Source: Solibacillus sp. FSL H8-0538 (GTDB taxonomy: Bacteria; Bacillota; Bacilli; Bacillales_A; Planococcaceae). From it: a stretch of 64,000 bases of DNA. Made by a program: the position numbers and the translations under genes. Positions 17,698-27,264 of the stretch are shown piece after piece. Numbering within the stretch: the stretch's first letter is position 1; each line of letters begins with the position of its first letter. The notes below the pieces were generated by a model. That model searched no databases, had not been told where the DNA came from, and saw nothing but the letters and a program-made list of their open reading frames with translations. The stretch spans positions 62,001-126,000 of the forward strand of contig NZ_JBBOPI010000002.1 of assembly GCF_038003525.1 (NCBI RefSeq), read 5' to 3'.

Positions 17698-19511
17698 TGA
17701 ACTTAATTTTGCAATGTGGCTTGTATTTAGCCATTCTCGTCTTATTAGCAATCCCTTTAGGACATTATATTGGGAAAGTGATGAACGGAGAGAAAGTATT
17801 TCTATCAAGCTTATTCAAGCCACTCGAACAAGTTATTTATAAAGTGATGAAAATTGAAACTTCAGAGCAAATGTCGTGGAAAAAATACGCAGCCTCTGTT
17901 CTGTTATTTAGTGGTATAGGTTTTATTTTTTTATTCGTACTTCAATTAGTGCAGGGTACATTGTTCGGAAATCCACAAGGCATTGCAAATATGCCTTGGC
18001 ATTTATCGTTCAATAATGCAATTAGCTTTATTACGAATACAAATTGGCAGTCCTACACTGGTGAAGCTCAAATAACGTATTTAGTGCAGGCACTCGGATT
18101 AACTGTTCAAAACTTCGTATCTGCAGCGACCGGGATTGCAGTATTATTTGTACTAATTCGAGGGTTTATCAGTGTGAAAGGTAAAGGGCTCGGCAGTTTT
18201 TGGGTTGACGTCACAAGAGTGAATTTATACGTACTTTTACCAATCAGTTTTATGATCACGCTTGGTTTATTGTCACAAGGTGTCGTGCAAAATCTAAAGC
18301 CTGCAGAAACGGTGCAATTACTCGAGCCGATTGCGATTGCTGAAGATGGAACAATTATTGACTCAGCACAAATTGATGTGGAATCGAAGGAAGTATTTGT
18401 GGATGGGGAATTGGTTACGAATGCACAAATTATTACCGAGCAGTTTGTACCGATGGGACCAGCAGCAAGTCAGATTGCCATAAAACAATTAGGAACAAAT
18501 GGTGGTGGATTCTTTGGCGTAAACTCTGCCCACCCATTCGAAAATCCAACTGCCTTCTCAAATTTGATTGAAATGTTAGCGATTTTATTAATTCCGGTAG
18601 CACTATGTTTTACATTTGGACGAAATATAAGGGATAAAAAGCAAGGCTACGCTATTTTTACAGCGATGTTCATCATGTTAATGCTGGCAATGGCGGCGCT
18701 TACTGTTAATGAACAAATGGGTACACCTCAACTTGCCCAAGACGGAATGGTCGATCTATCCACTAACGAGCAAGCAGGTGGAAATATGGAAGGGAAGGAA
18801 TCTCGTTTTGGAATTGCAGCTTCCACAACGTGGACTGCATTTACAACTGCAGCGTCGAATGGTTCTGTAAATGCGATGCACGATAGTATGACCCCACTTG
18901 GCGGTATGGTGCCAATGCTCTTAATGCAACTCGGGGAAGTAATTTTTGGTGGTGTCGGTAGTGGGCTATACGGTATGTTGTCGTTCGTGATTTTAACCGT
19001 ATTTATTGCTGGGTTAATGGTCGGACGTACTCCTGAATATTTAGGAAAGAAAATCGAACCGTATGAAATGAAATGGGCTGTTCTTTGCTGTTTAGCAACG
19101 CCGATTGCGATTTTAGTAAGTGGTGGTATTGCGGCGATGGTGCCAAGTGTTGCGAATAGTTTAAATGAAGGTGGACCGCATGGTTTCTCAGAATTACTTT
19201 ATGCATTTACTTCAGCAGGGGCAAATAATGGATCAGCCTTTGCAGGATTTGCAGCGAATACACCGTTTATTAACTTGAGTTTAGGTTTAGCAATGGTATT
19301 TGCTCGCTTTGTACCAATCCTTTGTACACTAGCGATCGCAGGAAGTTTGATTAAAAAGAAAACGATGGCGACAACAGCTGGAACACTTTCAACGAGCAAT
19401 GGATTATTTATTTTCTTATTAATTTTTGTTGTCATTTTAGTAGGTGCATTAAGCTTCTTCCCAGCCCTTGCACTAGGACCGATTGCTGAATTTATGATTA
19501 TGGTGAGTTAG
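17697..19511 (+). CDS. kdpA: KdpA potassium-binding/translocating subunit
   Basis: The channel-like subunit of the KdpFABC K+ pump, about 604 aa with multiple membrane helices. All four selectivity-filter regions are recognisable: NTNWQSYTGE, GTNGGGFFGVNSAHPFENP, AASNGSVNAMHDS and SAGANNGSAF. It is longer than E. coli KdpA (557 aa). An extra charged stretch around residues 200-250 (EDGTIIDSAQIDVESKEV and on) lies in an outward-facing loop before the second filter. I prefer ATG 17697 over the upstream TTG because it overlaps the kdpF stop. Confidence 0.95.
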   Translation: MNLILQCGLYLAILVLLAIPLGHYIGKVMNGEKVFLSSLFKPLEQVIYKVMKIETSEQMSWKKYAASVLLFSGIGFIFLFVLQLVQGTLFGNPQGIANMPWHLSFNNAISFITNTNWQSYTGEAQITYLVQALGLTVQNFVSAATGIAVLFVLIRGFISVKGKGLGSFWVDVTRVNLYVLLPISFMITLGLLSQGVVQNLKPAETVQLLEPIAIAEDGTIIDSAQIDVESKEVFVDGELVTNAQIITEQFVPMGPAASQIAIKQLGTNGGGFFGVNSAHPFENPTAFSNLIEMLAILLIPVALCFTFGRNIRDKKQGYAIFTAMFIMLMLAMAALTVNEQMGTPQLAQDGMVDLSTNEQAGGNMEGKESRFGIAASTTWTAFTTAASNGSVNAMHDSMTPLGGMVPMLLMQLGEVIFGGVGSGLYGMLSFVILTVFIAGLMVGRTPEYLGKKIEPYEMKWAVLCCLATPIAILVSGGIAAMVPSVANSLNEGGPHGFSELLYAFTSAGANNGSAFAGFAANTPFINLSLGLAMVFARFVPILCTLAIAGSLIKKKTMATTAGTLSTSNGLFIFLLIFVVILVGALSFFPALALGPIAEFMIMVS

Positions 19512-19523
19512 GAGGTAGTAGAT

Positions 19524-21590
19524 ATGGTGACCGAATCAAAAAGTGCATTAACCGATAAAACGATGCTTATGAGAGCGATAAAAGATTCATTTGTTAAATT
19601 AAGTCCAAAATATCAAGCAGAAAATCCGGTTATGTTACTCGTTTATATTTCGGCAGTTTTAACCTCAGCGTTATTTGCGATTTCGCTGTTTGGCATTCAA
19701 GATGCATCTTCAGGATACACCTTTGCAATTGCAGTGATTTTATGGTTTACAGTCCTTTTTGCGAACTTTGCAGAAGCAATTGCAGAAGGGAAAGGGAAGG
19801 CACAAGCCGATTCTTTACGTGCAGCGAAAAAAGATGTGCCTGCGAACAAGCTTCGAAGTCTTGGTGATTTAGAAGATGTCACGGTTGTTTCATCAGTTAC
19901 CCTTCAAAAAGGCGATCTTGTCATCGTGAAAGCAGGGGAACAAATCCCAGCGGATGGAGAAGTCATTGAAGGAGCTGCGTCTGTTGATGAAAGTGCGATT
20001 ACAGGTGAATCAGCACCAGTCATTCGAGAAAGTGGTGGCGATAGAAGTGCAGTTACAGGTGGAACAACAGTCATTTCAGATGCATTGATTATCCGTGTGA
20101 CGAGCATTCCAGGTGAGAGTTTTCTTGACAAAATGATTGCCATGGTCGAAGGGGCAGCCCGTAAAAAAACGCCAAATGAATTAGCACTGCAAATTTTACT
20201 TGTCGCATTGTCGATCATCTTTATTTTAGTAACGATATCACTCTATACGTTTTCCGCTTTTTCCGCTGATTTGGCTATGATGGAAAATCCGGTATCTGTT
20301 ACAACCCTTGTTGCATTACTTGTCTGCTTAGCACCAACAACGATTGGGGCCTTGTTATCTGCTATTGGAATTGCGGGAATGAGTCGCTTAAATCAAGCAA
20401 ACGTATTGGCAATGAGTGGGCGAGCAATTGAAGCAGCAGGTGATGTAGACATTTTAATGCTTGATAAAACGGGAACTATTACAATCGGAAATCGACAAGC
20501 GACGGAGTTTGTACCGGTTGATGGGGTAACAGCAGAAGAATTAGCTGATGCAGCACAGCTTTCATCTTTAGCTGATGAAACGCCCGAAGGCAGAAGCATC
20601 GTTGTTCTGGCAAAAGAACAGTTCGGTATTCGAGGTCGCTCGTTGAAAGATCAACCATTGAATTTCATTCCGTTTACGGCGAAAACACGCATGAGTGGCG
20701 TCAATTTTGAAGACAACGAAATTCGTAAAGGTGCAGCAGAAGTGATTCGTACGTATGCGGAGCAAAACGGTGGGACGTATAGTAAGCAATGTGAGGAAGC
20801 GGTGAAGCAAATCGCTGAAAAAGGCGGTACACCACTTGTTGTTACGAAAAATCACCGCATATTGGGGGTCATTTACTTAAAGGATATTGTAAAGCAAGGT
20901 GTACAAGAAAAGTTTGCGGACTTACGTAAAATGGGCATCAAAACGATTATGATTACAGGTGATAATCCATTGACTGCAGCAGCGATTGCAGCGGAAGCAG
21001 GCGTTGATGATTTCTTAGCAGAAGCGACACCAGAAGCAAAACTTGAAATGATTCGAGAATTTCAGCGGAAAGGTCACTTAGTGGCGATGACAGGAGACGG
21101 AACAAACGATGCACCAGCCCTTGCCCAAGCAGATGTAGCAGTAGCGATGAATACAGGTACACAAGCAGCTAAAGAAGCAGGTAACATGGTAGATCTAGAT
21201 TCCTCGCCAACGAAATTAATTGAAATTGTTCGTATCGGTAAGCAACTTCTCATGACACGAGGGAGTTTAACAACATTTTCAATTGCGAATGACTTAGCGA
21301 AATACTTTGCGATTATCCCTGCACTATTCATCGGGTTATATCCAGAGCTCAGTAAGTTAAATATTATGCAATTGCATAGTCCAGAAAGTGCAATATTATC
21401 AGCCATTGTTTACAATGCGTTCATCATTATTGCATTAATTCCACTTGCATTAAGTGGTGTAAAATACCGTGAAGTGCCTGCTGGGAAATTGTTATCACGT
21501 AACTTACTTATTTATGGGCTAGGGGGAATTATTACACCATTTATATTTATTAAATTAATTGATATTGTGCTTGTAGCTATGGGCATGTAA
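19524..21590 (+). CDS. kdpB: KdpB P-type ATPase subunit
   Basis: A 688-aa catalytic subunit of the high-affinity K+ pump. P-type ATPase signatures: TGES in the actuator domain (about 157), phosphorylation motif DKTGTIT (about 313), the nucleotide-binding KGA segment, and [15 protein letters not shown] near the hinge. Membrane helices flank these domains as in the family. GGAGG precedes the ATG, 12 bases after the kdpA stop. Length matches known KdpB proteins. Confidence 0.96.
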   Translation: MVTESKSALTDKTMLMRAIKDSFVKLSPKYQAENPVMLLVYISAVLTSALFAISLFGIQDASSGYTFAIAVILWFTVLFANFAEAIAEGKGKAQADSLRAAKKDVPANKLRSLGDLEDVTVVSSVTLQKGDLVIVKAGEQIPADGEVIEGAASVDESAITGESAPVIRESGGDRSAVTGGTTVISDALIIRVTSIPGESFLDKMIAMVEGAARKKTPNELALQILLVALSIIFILVTISLYTFSAFSADLAMMENPVSVTTLVALLVCLAPTTIGALLSAIGIAGMSRLNQANVLAMSGRAIEAAGDVDILMLDKTGTITIGNRQATEFVPVDGVTAEELADAAQLSSLADETPEGRSIVVLAKEQFGIRGRSLKDQPLNFIPFTAKTRMSGVNFEDNEIRKGAAEVIRTYAEQNGGTYSKQCEEAVKQIAEKGGTPLVVTKNHRILGVIYLKDIVKQGVQEKFADLRKMGIKTIMITGDNPLTAAAIAAEAGVDDFLAEATPEAKLEMIREFQRKGHLVAMTGDGTNDAPALAQADVAVAMNTGTQAAKEAGNMVDLDSSPTKLIEIVRIGKQLLMTRGSLTTFSIANDLAKYFAIIPALFIGLYPELSKLNIMQLHSPESAILSAIVYNAFIIIALIPLALSGVKYREVPAGKLLSRNLLIYGLGGIITPFIFIKLIDIVLVAMGM

Positions 21591-21608
21591 AAGAAAGGAG
21601 TCCTTAAA

Positions 21609-22229
21609 TTGAAGCGTTTAAAAGGGGTTTTATCCCGTTCGATTGTATTCTTCATTATCTTCACCCTTATTTATGGTGTTGTTTATCCAGGAATGATGAC
21701 TGGCGTTGCACAGGTTGTTTTTCCTGATAAGGCGAATGGAAGTATTATTGAAGTTGATGGCAAGAAATATGGCTCCGCTTTACTCGGCCAACAATTTACC
21801 GAGGATACACATATGTGGGGACGTATTATGCAGATTGATACCGCAACCTATAAAGATGCAGAAGGGAATCAATTAATGTATGCGTTTCCTGCTAACTTAA
21901 GTTCAGCGAGTGAAGAATATGGTGCGTTGATAGCTGAACGAGTTGTAAAAATTCAAGCGGCTCACCCAGAAAAAGCAAATATGTTGATTCCTGTCGATTT
22001 AGTTACGAGCTCAGGTAGTGGTTTGGATCCAAGTATTTCTGTGGCTGCTGCAAATTATCAAGTAGAGCGACTAGCCAAAAATAATAATCTATCCATTGAG
22101 GAAGTGGAATCCATTATTGAACAATGTAGCGAATCTCGATTTTTAGGTGTTTTCGGTGAAGAAACTGTTAATGTTCTAAAAGTGAATTTAATGCTAGATG
22201 GGATTTTAGATCATGAAAAACCCGAATAG
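21609..22229 (+). CDS. kdpC: KdpC potassium pump accessory subunit
   Basis: A 206-aa single-pass membrane protein (helix about residues 11-33) with typical KdpC motifs: the GSALLGQQF block, MWGR, and DLVTSSGSGLDPSIS in the extracytoplasmic domain. It starts at TTG behind AAAGGAG and ends the operon, followed by a clear terminator at 22257. KdpC stabilises the KdpAB assembly. Confidence 0.95.
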   Translation: MKRLKGVLSRSIVFFIIFTLIYGVVYPGMMTGVAQVVFPDKANGSIIEVDGKKYGSALLGQQFTEDTHMWGRIMQIDTATYKDAEGNQLMYAFPANLSSASEEYGALIAERVVKIQAAHPEKANMLIPVDLVTSSGSGLDPSISVAAANYQVERLAKNNNLSIEEVESIIEQCSESRFLGVFGEETVNVLKVNLMLDGILDHEKPE

Positions 22230-22256
22230 TAATTAAATAAATTCTAACCCCTAATG

Positions 22257-22292
22257 AGTAGTGTTAGTACTTCATACGAGCACTACTTTTTT
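22257..22292 (+). terminator. Terminator of kdpFABC
   Basis: Stem AGTAGTG / CACTACT with a 17-base loop, followed by TTTTTTG, 28 bases past the kdpC stop codon. Confidence 0.85.
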
Positions 22293-22454
22293 GTTTGTAA
22301 AATGTAATTGATTTTTGTGTATGTTCTAAGTTTTTTTTTGAAACTCAAAGAGGAAAAATGCATCATTATAGTAAGCCCGTATTCAAATTACGCATATAAA
22401 CATGCAGCGCCTCCCGGTACTATAAAGGGATCAATGAAAGGAGGTGTTTTCCAT

Positions 22455-22706
22455 ATGCCACAGCAAAAATTAACGATTATCCCCATCACATTACATTCTG
22501 AATTTATAAATTCCTCTGTAGCCACCTCAACAGAAGATCCCCGCATTAGAACATGTCCGATAAAAACTGCAACGGTGGAAATTTCCCTCTGTAATGGCGT
22601 AGATGAGCACATCATCCAAAGTGTGACGCTTATGTTAATTTGGCCTGCTAACCCCTCTGCCCCTCAAACATCTTGTTTTCCTCACAAACCACCATCAAAA
22701 CACTAA
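22455..22706 (+). CDS. Small protein, possibly truncated IS66-type accessory protein
   Basis: An 83-codon frame behind a strong GGAGG site. The first ~60 residues look protein-like (IRTCPIKTATVEIS, then NGVDEHIIQSV), recalling the C-terminal part of small IS66-family TnpA accessory proteins. The remainder is low-complexity and falls in a dispersed repeat, so the natural C terminus is lost. It may be the last trace of an insertion sequence. Confidence 0.35.
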   Translation: MPQQKLTIIPITLHSEFINSSVATSTEDPRIRTCPIKTATVEISLCNGVDEHIIQSVTLMLIWPANPSAPQTSCFPHKPPSKH

Positions 22707-22881
22707 AAATTCGAACCCGCACCAAGGTAATATTCTGCCCTAATATCTTTTTCCAACCTTCTATCACAAAGCGGTTTACTCAATACAAATTTACCTTTAC
22801 ACGAACCATCCCATGAAAATCTTAAAATTATAAACCACTATGAATAATTCAGGTTTAATGTTGTTTTTAAACAAAATAAAA

Positions 22882-22911
22882 ACTTGTTAGGGACTAGAAT
22901 CTCTAACAAGT
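22882..22911 (-). terminator. Hairpin after PH-like pseudogene
   Basis: Inverted repeat CTTGTTAGGGA / TCTCTAACAAG with a short loop, located 25 bases beyond the stop codon of the minus-strand pseudogene, with a run of T-rich sequence on that strand. It is a probable intrinsic terminator. Confidence 0.65.
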
Positions 22912-22935
22912 TTAATTATGCCATTTTTTCAATAA

Positions 22936-23351
22936 TCAAATAGTCTTTTGTTTTTTTTCATAACTAATGGTATTTCTCTCGCAAAAGGTAATTAAATCAC
23001 TGTACACGTTTTCTGGTATAAATAAGGTTACATGAATAGAGAAACCTTTTTGTGTCTTAATAACAGCTAATTTTGACTTCCAATTTACTCGCTTGAAAAT
23101 CACCTTTTTAATGTCCGAGAATGCCACCTGTTTGCTATAAATAGTTAGATCAAATAGGTGAATTGTATAAACGATAGTATGCTCATTTATGGCTAATGTG
23201 TAGTTAATCAATGCTGTGAGTAAAGCTACCGTAAATATTACGAAGAATAGCCACTGAAGCCACGTATTATCCTAAGATGGAATACTTATAGCTACAATAA
23301 AAACGCCATTGGTAAAATAAATTGACGTTGAGTAGTTGCTTTATATATCAT
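22936..23351 (-). pseudogene. Broken membrane/PH-like domain protein
   Basis: The frame would begin at ATG 23351 behind GGGGAG, with a hydrophobic N terminus. It then needs a frame change near 23285-23300 and meets an in-frame stop at 23272-23274. After that it continues openly through a membrane helix (LFFVIFTVALLTALI) and a domain with FSDIKKVIFKR, to the stop at 22936. The layout resembles small PH-like (YdbS/EbsA type) membrane proteins. Two separate lesions argue for true decay, not one sequencing error. Confidence 0.6.
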
Positions 23352-23436
23352 ACTACCACTCCCCTATTTTTGTTAAACCTACTCTTTTCTTAACTAAACA
23401 GATTCACTTTTATGGTAGACATCCTCGAAATAATCC

Positions 23437-24150
23437 TTATTTAGAATAGCCATTTTTTTGAACAATCGCTATAAAGATCATAATCAAAATCATGCTGTAG
23501 GTGAAGAGCCAACCAAACTGCCCGTAAACCTGTGCGGATATCGAAGTAATGTCATCGCCCACACCCATGATTTCCAAGGAGTAACGTAGAGGAGGTACAA
23601 GCCAATTTATTAATTCTATTTTTAAAATTTCTACTTTCGCGACTGCTAAAACTAAGGTAATAACTAGAACGCTTATCACACCCCACCATGTGTTTATATT
23701 GCTTTTTACGAGCTCTCTAGTGAAAAATAAAGATAATGCAATCGAGAGAGTCGCTAGATTAAAATGCGCCAAAAAACCACTCACAATGTGGACCATACGA
23801 AGCCCAGATGTAAAGGCATTAAAAATGATAGGATAAGCTACAGCTATAATACTTAGGATTAAACCGACTACAATACAATTGATTACCAAAGCAAGGTAAT
23901 ATTTTCTCGTATTTTTGGTATGCATAATGGTGATTTGTTTTTGTCCTTCATCTTCAGCATGCATAATAGTTATCGTAACCCAGCCCATTATAAAAAATAA
24001 AAGAAGTGCCGTAAATGAATAACTGTCCATTATCGGATTAGGTACGTACGTATAATTGATGATGAGCAACATGATAAAGAGTGAAACTGGAGGGACGTAC
24101 TTGTGTGTTCGAAAATAAGTAGCCAATAAATAGTGAATCAAGCCCTTCAT
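23437..24150 (-). CDS. ABC transporter membrane protein
   Basis: A 237-aa integral membrane protein with about six hydrophobic segments (for example LLFFIMGWVTITIMH and WGVISVLVITLVLAVA). It sits 22 bases downstream of an ABC ATPase gene and forms its permease partner. The substrate is unknown. The pair resembles small ABC-2 type exporters found with peptide or bacteriocin-immunity functions, but no precursor peptide is seen nearby. GAGGAG precedes the start. Confidence 0.8.
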   Translation of the reverse strand: MKGLIHYLLATYFRTHKYVPPVSLFIMLLIINYTYVPNPIMDSYSFTALLLFFIMGWVTITIMHAEDEGQKQITIMHTKNTRKYYLALVINCIVVGLILSIIAVAYPIIFNAFTSGLRMVHIVSGFLAHFNLATLSIALSLFFTRELVKSNINTWWGVISVLVITLVLAVAKVEILKIELINWLVPPLRYSLEIMGVGDDITSISAQVYGQFGWLFTYSMILIMIFIAIVQKNGYSK

Positions 24151-24172
24151 TATTATGTTTTCTCCTCTTCCT

Positions 24173-25054
24173 TTAAAAATACTTTAAAAATTCGGTTTCT
24201 TTTGTATGTAAAGGTTCCAACAGTTTGATTGAAGCCCCCTTGTCTAATAGTTCTTTTACAATCTTATTTGTTTGATCTTGACTAACGTTCAGTTCAATCA
24301 ACCTTTGACTATTAGCCATTTCTTTCTCTTTCTCGATAATTATTTTATTCTTTAATGACTCAATGGAAACAGTGTTTGGCAATTCAAACACTACTCTATT
24401 CATAAGCTTCCCATGTACTTGTTGGTTACTAGTCTGGATTATTTGTCTTTCGTGAATGATAAGTATTCGGTCCACAACTTTTTCTAGCAGCTTAGTCTCA
24501 TGACAGGTTAAAATAATACTAATATTCCTTTCCTTTAAAGACATTAATAATGCTTCCAAATCGGCTTGTGCTTTTGGATCAAGACCGGAAAGCGGCTCAT
24601 CCATAATCAGCAAATCGGTTTCTTCTAACATCGCCTGCATGATGAAAACTTTTTGTTTCATCCCCTTTGAAAAATGAACAATACGGATGTCTCGCTTGTT
24701 TTCCATGCTAAATATTTCTAGTAATGTGTTAATTCGATTCTGAAGCCATAGTTTTGGTAATCCACGGATTTTCCCCATATGGGTTAGATACTCTGACAGC
24801 GTAAAAGGAACTACTGTTGGAATCGTCTCTGGTACATACCCAATACTGATAGGTTCTCCTTTGCGAAAAAGGATTTGCCCAGTATCTGGCTTGGTTAACC
24901 CGCCAATCATTTTCAATAGCGTACTTTTTCCAGATCCGTTTTTTCCAACGATTGCCGTAACTTGATTAGCCGAAATTGAAATGGATATATTTTCTATAAT
25001 TAAGTTATTTTTAAATTTCTTCGTTACATTCTGTAGTTCTAAGACTGTTTCCAC
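24173..25054 (-). CDS. ABC transporter ATP-binding protein
   Basis: A 293-aa ABC ATPase with Walker A GKNGSGKST, signature VHFSKGMKQK (a variant of LSGGQ), Walker B LLIMDEPLSGLDP and the H-loop histidine (LTCHE). It starts at GTG 25054. The C-terminal ~70 residues extend beyond the ATPase core, as in ABC-2 export systems. It is first gene of a two-gene operon with the membrane protein at 23437-24150. Confidence 0.92.
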   Translation of the reverse strand: METVLELQNVTKKFKNNLIIENISISISANQVTAIVGKNGSGKSTLLKMIGGLTKPDTGQILFRKGEPISIGYVPETIPTVVPFTLSEYLTHMGKIRGLPKLWLQNRINTLLEIFSMENKRDIRIVHFSKGMKQKVFIMQAMLEETDLLIMDEPLSGLDPKAQADLEALLMSLKERNISIILTCHETKLLEKVVDRILIIHERQIIQTSNQQVHGKLMNRVVFELPNTVSIESLKNKIIIEKEKEMANSQRLIELNVSQDQTNKIVKELLDKGASIKLLEPLHTKETEFLKYF

Positions 25055-25601
25055 TTCTACACACCCTTTATTTTTTTACTTAAAAGAACATACCTAATTA
25101 TTCATAAACAGGTATAGTTTCCTTAACGTATTCGCTTCTATCTTGTAAAGAAGGATCAATCGAAACGTTCAATAAAACGAGCTGTATTATGTGGCAATGA
25201 CCGAAATTGTAAATCATTAAGCCGTTTTTTTATTAACTAAATAGCCTATTGGTTTTATTAAAATAGATTCAAGAAAGTATTATTTGTCAGTGATCGAGTT
25301 AATTATACAATATTTAGGTGTATTCTAAATAAAAATATACAAAAATATCCAATATGATTATTTGTGTTGTTCCCTAATCTCAGTTTGAAAAGCTTACTAT
25401 CTTGAGACATTATAAAGACTAATTTAAAGGTGATTTAATTATGTACCAATAGACTTTATTCTACTAGGAATGTAAAGGTTTACACTTAAACTAACCAGCT
25501 AGTAATTTGTATAATAGATAGTTAAATAATGGAATTTCACTGTGCTATACTCTAAATAAGATATGATAAATAAACTTTAGATTAGTTTCAGAGGAGACGT
25601 T
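25055..25601. other. Gene-free AT-rich stretch
   Basis: I see no gene or repeat I can support. Near the right end TATACT (25552-25557) lies about 45 bases before the DinB-like start codon and could be its -10 box. Confidence 0.5.
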
Positions 25602-26144
25602 ATGAAAAGTAGGTACATGAAAAATTATTTCACCGTCATTTATGAGCAGCGAGAAGAATTTGCTGATGAGCTAAAAAATTTTAAAAATAAAGAATGGGAA
25701 CGTCCTCAAGAAGATAAGTGGTCTTTTGGAGAAACATATTACCATTTATACTTAATGGTTAGACTATTTAGACAGTTAAACAAACTGTATTTACCGATTT
25801 CTAAGCCTATTGCTACACTAAAAAAAGGAAAGTCATACAAATTTAATAGTGAAAATATATTCACTGAATATAAAGAAAAACACAATAAACCTATGAAAGC
25901 ACCTTTTGTATTATTGCCACCAAAAGATATTAAAGAGAAAATTTCATTTGAATGGTTAGTAAACGAGTTAGATAGCGAAACTAGGTATTTAGAAAAAATG
26001 CTTTCTAATATAAGCGATAACGTTGCTGGACAGATACGTTATCCCGATCCAATTGCTCATTATCCAAATTTGATACAATGTATTGCCATACTAGGTATAC
26101 ATGAAAAACATCATTTTTTATTATGTAAAAAATATTATAACTAA
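25602..26144 (+). CDS. DinB-family protein
   Basis: A 180-aa four-helix-bundle protein of the DinB/YfiT superfamily. Potential metal-ligand histidines lie in YYHLYLMVR (helix 2) and HEKHHFLL (C terminus), the usual family positions. Such proteins are often bacillithiol-dependent transferases or of unknown function; substrate and partner are not indicated here. ATG 25602 follows GAGGAG. Confidence 0.85.
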   Translation: MKSRYMKNYFTVIYEQREEFADELKNFKNKEWERPQEDKWSFGETYYHLYLMVRLFRQLNKLYLPISKPIATLKKGKSYKFNSENIFTEYKEKHNKPMKAPFVLLPPKDIKEKISFEWLVNELDSETRYLEKMLSNISDNVAGQIRYPDPIAHYPNLIQCIAILGIHEKHHFLLCKKYYN

Positions 26145-26241
26145 CAATAATATTGACCTAATGGGGACGTTTTCCACTTATGGAGCCCACCAATATATAT
26201 GAAAATGTATTTTTAGGAACTATAACAATGCATGACAACAC

Positions 26242-26348
26242 AAGCAGCATCACGTGATTCCTGGCAGATCGGTCTCAGCCGAACTGACCAGGACCGCAGC
26301 TCGACGGAGAAAACCATTCCGTCGAATTGCTCTCACGTCATGCTGCTT
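26242..26348. repeat. Cloverleaf-forming palindromic element
   Basis: A 107-bp element that folds as a three-way junction. The outer stem pairs AAGCAGCAT-c-ACGTGA (26242-26257) with TCACGT-c-ATGCTGCTT (26333-26348). Arm 1 at 26260-26292 has nested stems CCTGG/CCAGG, CAG/CTG and CGG/CCG. Arm 2 has TCGACGGA (26301-26308) pairing with TCCGTCGA (26318-26325). It is much more GC-rich than its surroundings. It may be a miniature mobile element, a structured RNA or an attachment-type site; I cannot decide. Confidence 0.7.
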
Positions 26349-26355
26349 TTCATTT

Positions 26356-26425
26356 TGCCTGCTAACCCCTCTGCCCCCCAAACAATCACTATGAATCTAG
26401 TATTCATCACAAACCACCATCAAAA
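26356..26425. repeat. Short dispersed repeat, copy 2
   Basis: TGCCTGCTAACCCCTCTGCC followed by ACAAACCACCATCAAAA matches 22642-22710 with small differences, including an insertion between the two blocks. Here it abuts the cloverleaf element; at 22642 there is no cloverleaf. Confidence 0.7.
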
Positions 26426-26512
26426 AACTGAAAATTCAGTCACAAACTATATCTAGAAATAAATACCTATATTATAATTTACTTACAAGTATTTTTTGGA
26501 GGTGAGGAACTA

Positions 26513-26581
26513 ATGTTTGCACTATGTATGATTGCTTTAACCGTATGGTGTTGTGCTGCTTTTGTGAATGAATTTGAGTAG
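26513..26581 (+). CDS. 22-residue hydrophobic peptide
   Basis: A very short frame, MFALCMIALTVWCCAAFVNE plus two residues, behind a strong GGAGGTGAGG site. The hydrophobic character and good initiation context suggest a small membrane peptide. Alternatively it may be a leader peptide for the DUF1659/DUF2922 operon about 110 bases downstream. No family is recognised. Confidence 0.5.
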   Translation: MFALCMIALTVWCCAAFVNEFE

Positions 26582-26693
26582 GGATATGTTTGCACTTAAT
26601 AAGAGATAAATGACAAAGGAAGAAAATGGATGAAATCGATAACTTATTACTAAGGGATATTATATAATCGGATTTAGGAGGGAGGTGAATAGA

Positions 26694-26903
26694 TTGGAAA
26701 ATTACAAAAATAATATCCTATTGACGTTTTATAAACCGGATGAATTTGGCGTAGAAAAAAAGGCACGCGTAACGTTGAGCGATGTTCGAACGGATTTAAC
26801 TGTTGCAGAAATTAATGAGGTAGCCAAGGCTTTTGCATCGTTAATTATGCACACGTTGGGCGGTGTCGAGCTAGTTCAGTATTCACATGTTCTTCATTCG
26901 TAA
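26694..26903 (+). CDS. DUF1659-family protein
   Basis: A protein of 69 aa from the TTG at 26694, placed 7 bases after GGAGGTGA; the GTG at 26685 lies inside that site. Matches the DUF1659 pattern: a basic, beta-rich N terminus, then LTVAEINEVAKAFASLI. It is always small and usually followed by DUF2922 and YvrJ genes in Bacillales, as here. Function unknown. Confidence 0.82.
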   Translation: MENYKNNILLTFYKPDEFGVEKKARVTLSDVRTDLTVAEINEVAKAFASLIMHTLGGVELVQYSHVLHS

Positions 26904-26943
26904 TGCCAAAGCAAATTATTCTATTTAAAGGAGGTGATTTTCG

Positions 26944-27186
26944 ATGAGTAACGCGACAACTAAAAATGTACTAGTTATGGAGTTTAATGACGCGAAAGGA
27001 AAAGCACGGTCAATTCGTGTAGCGGATCCAAAAACAAATTTAACAGCTGCGACAGTAGAGGCTGCAATGCAAGTAATCAATGACTTAAATGTTTTTAACT
27101 CGATTAGTCTTGAAGGCCCAGCCTCGATTAAAGGCGCCAAAACAGTACAAACAGTTACAAACGACTTCGACATTGTTATTGGCTAA
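26944..27186 (+). CDS. DUF2922-family protein
   Basis: An 80-aa protein with the family pattern VLVMEFNDAKGKARSIRV, then LTAATVEAAMQVIND. AAGGAGGTG lies upstream. It is co-directional with and 40 bases after the DUF1659 gene, and the two proteins share the same overall fold logic. No biochemical role is known for the family. Confidence 0.85.
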   Translation: MSNATTKNVLVMEFNDAKGKARSIRVADPKTNLTAATVEAAMQVINDLNVFNSISLEGPASIKGAKTVQTVTNDFDIVIG

Positions 27187-27264
27187 ATAAAACGTATAGA
27201 CCAGGTGAGAACCCCCATTCTTGCCTGGTCATTTCTAAACTTAAAAACGAGAGGAGTGCGTGCT

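Larger units (their letters stand above)
22293..22935. other. Region with one small frame and a repeat remnant
   Basis: Contains the small frame at 22455-22706. Its 3' part (from 22642) runs into a repeat shared with 26356-26420 (CCTGCTAACCCCTCTGCCC, then ACAAACCACCATCAAAA). Another terminator-like inverted repeat (CTTGTTAGGGA...TCTCTAACAAG) lies at about 22882-22911. Nothing else is recognised. Confidence 0.5.
26145..26512. other. Intergenic region with cloverleaf-forming repeat
   Basis: No protein gene. The key content is the GC-rich multi-branched structure at 26242-26348 and, directly after it, a repeat shared with 22642-22710. Confidence 0.6.
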
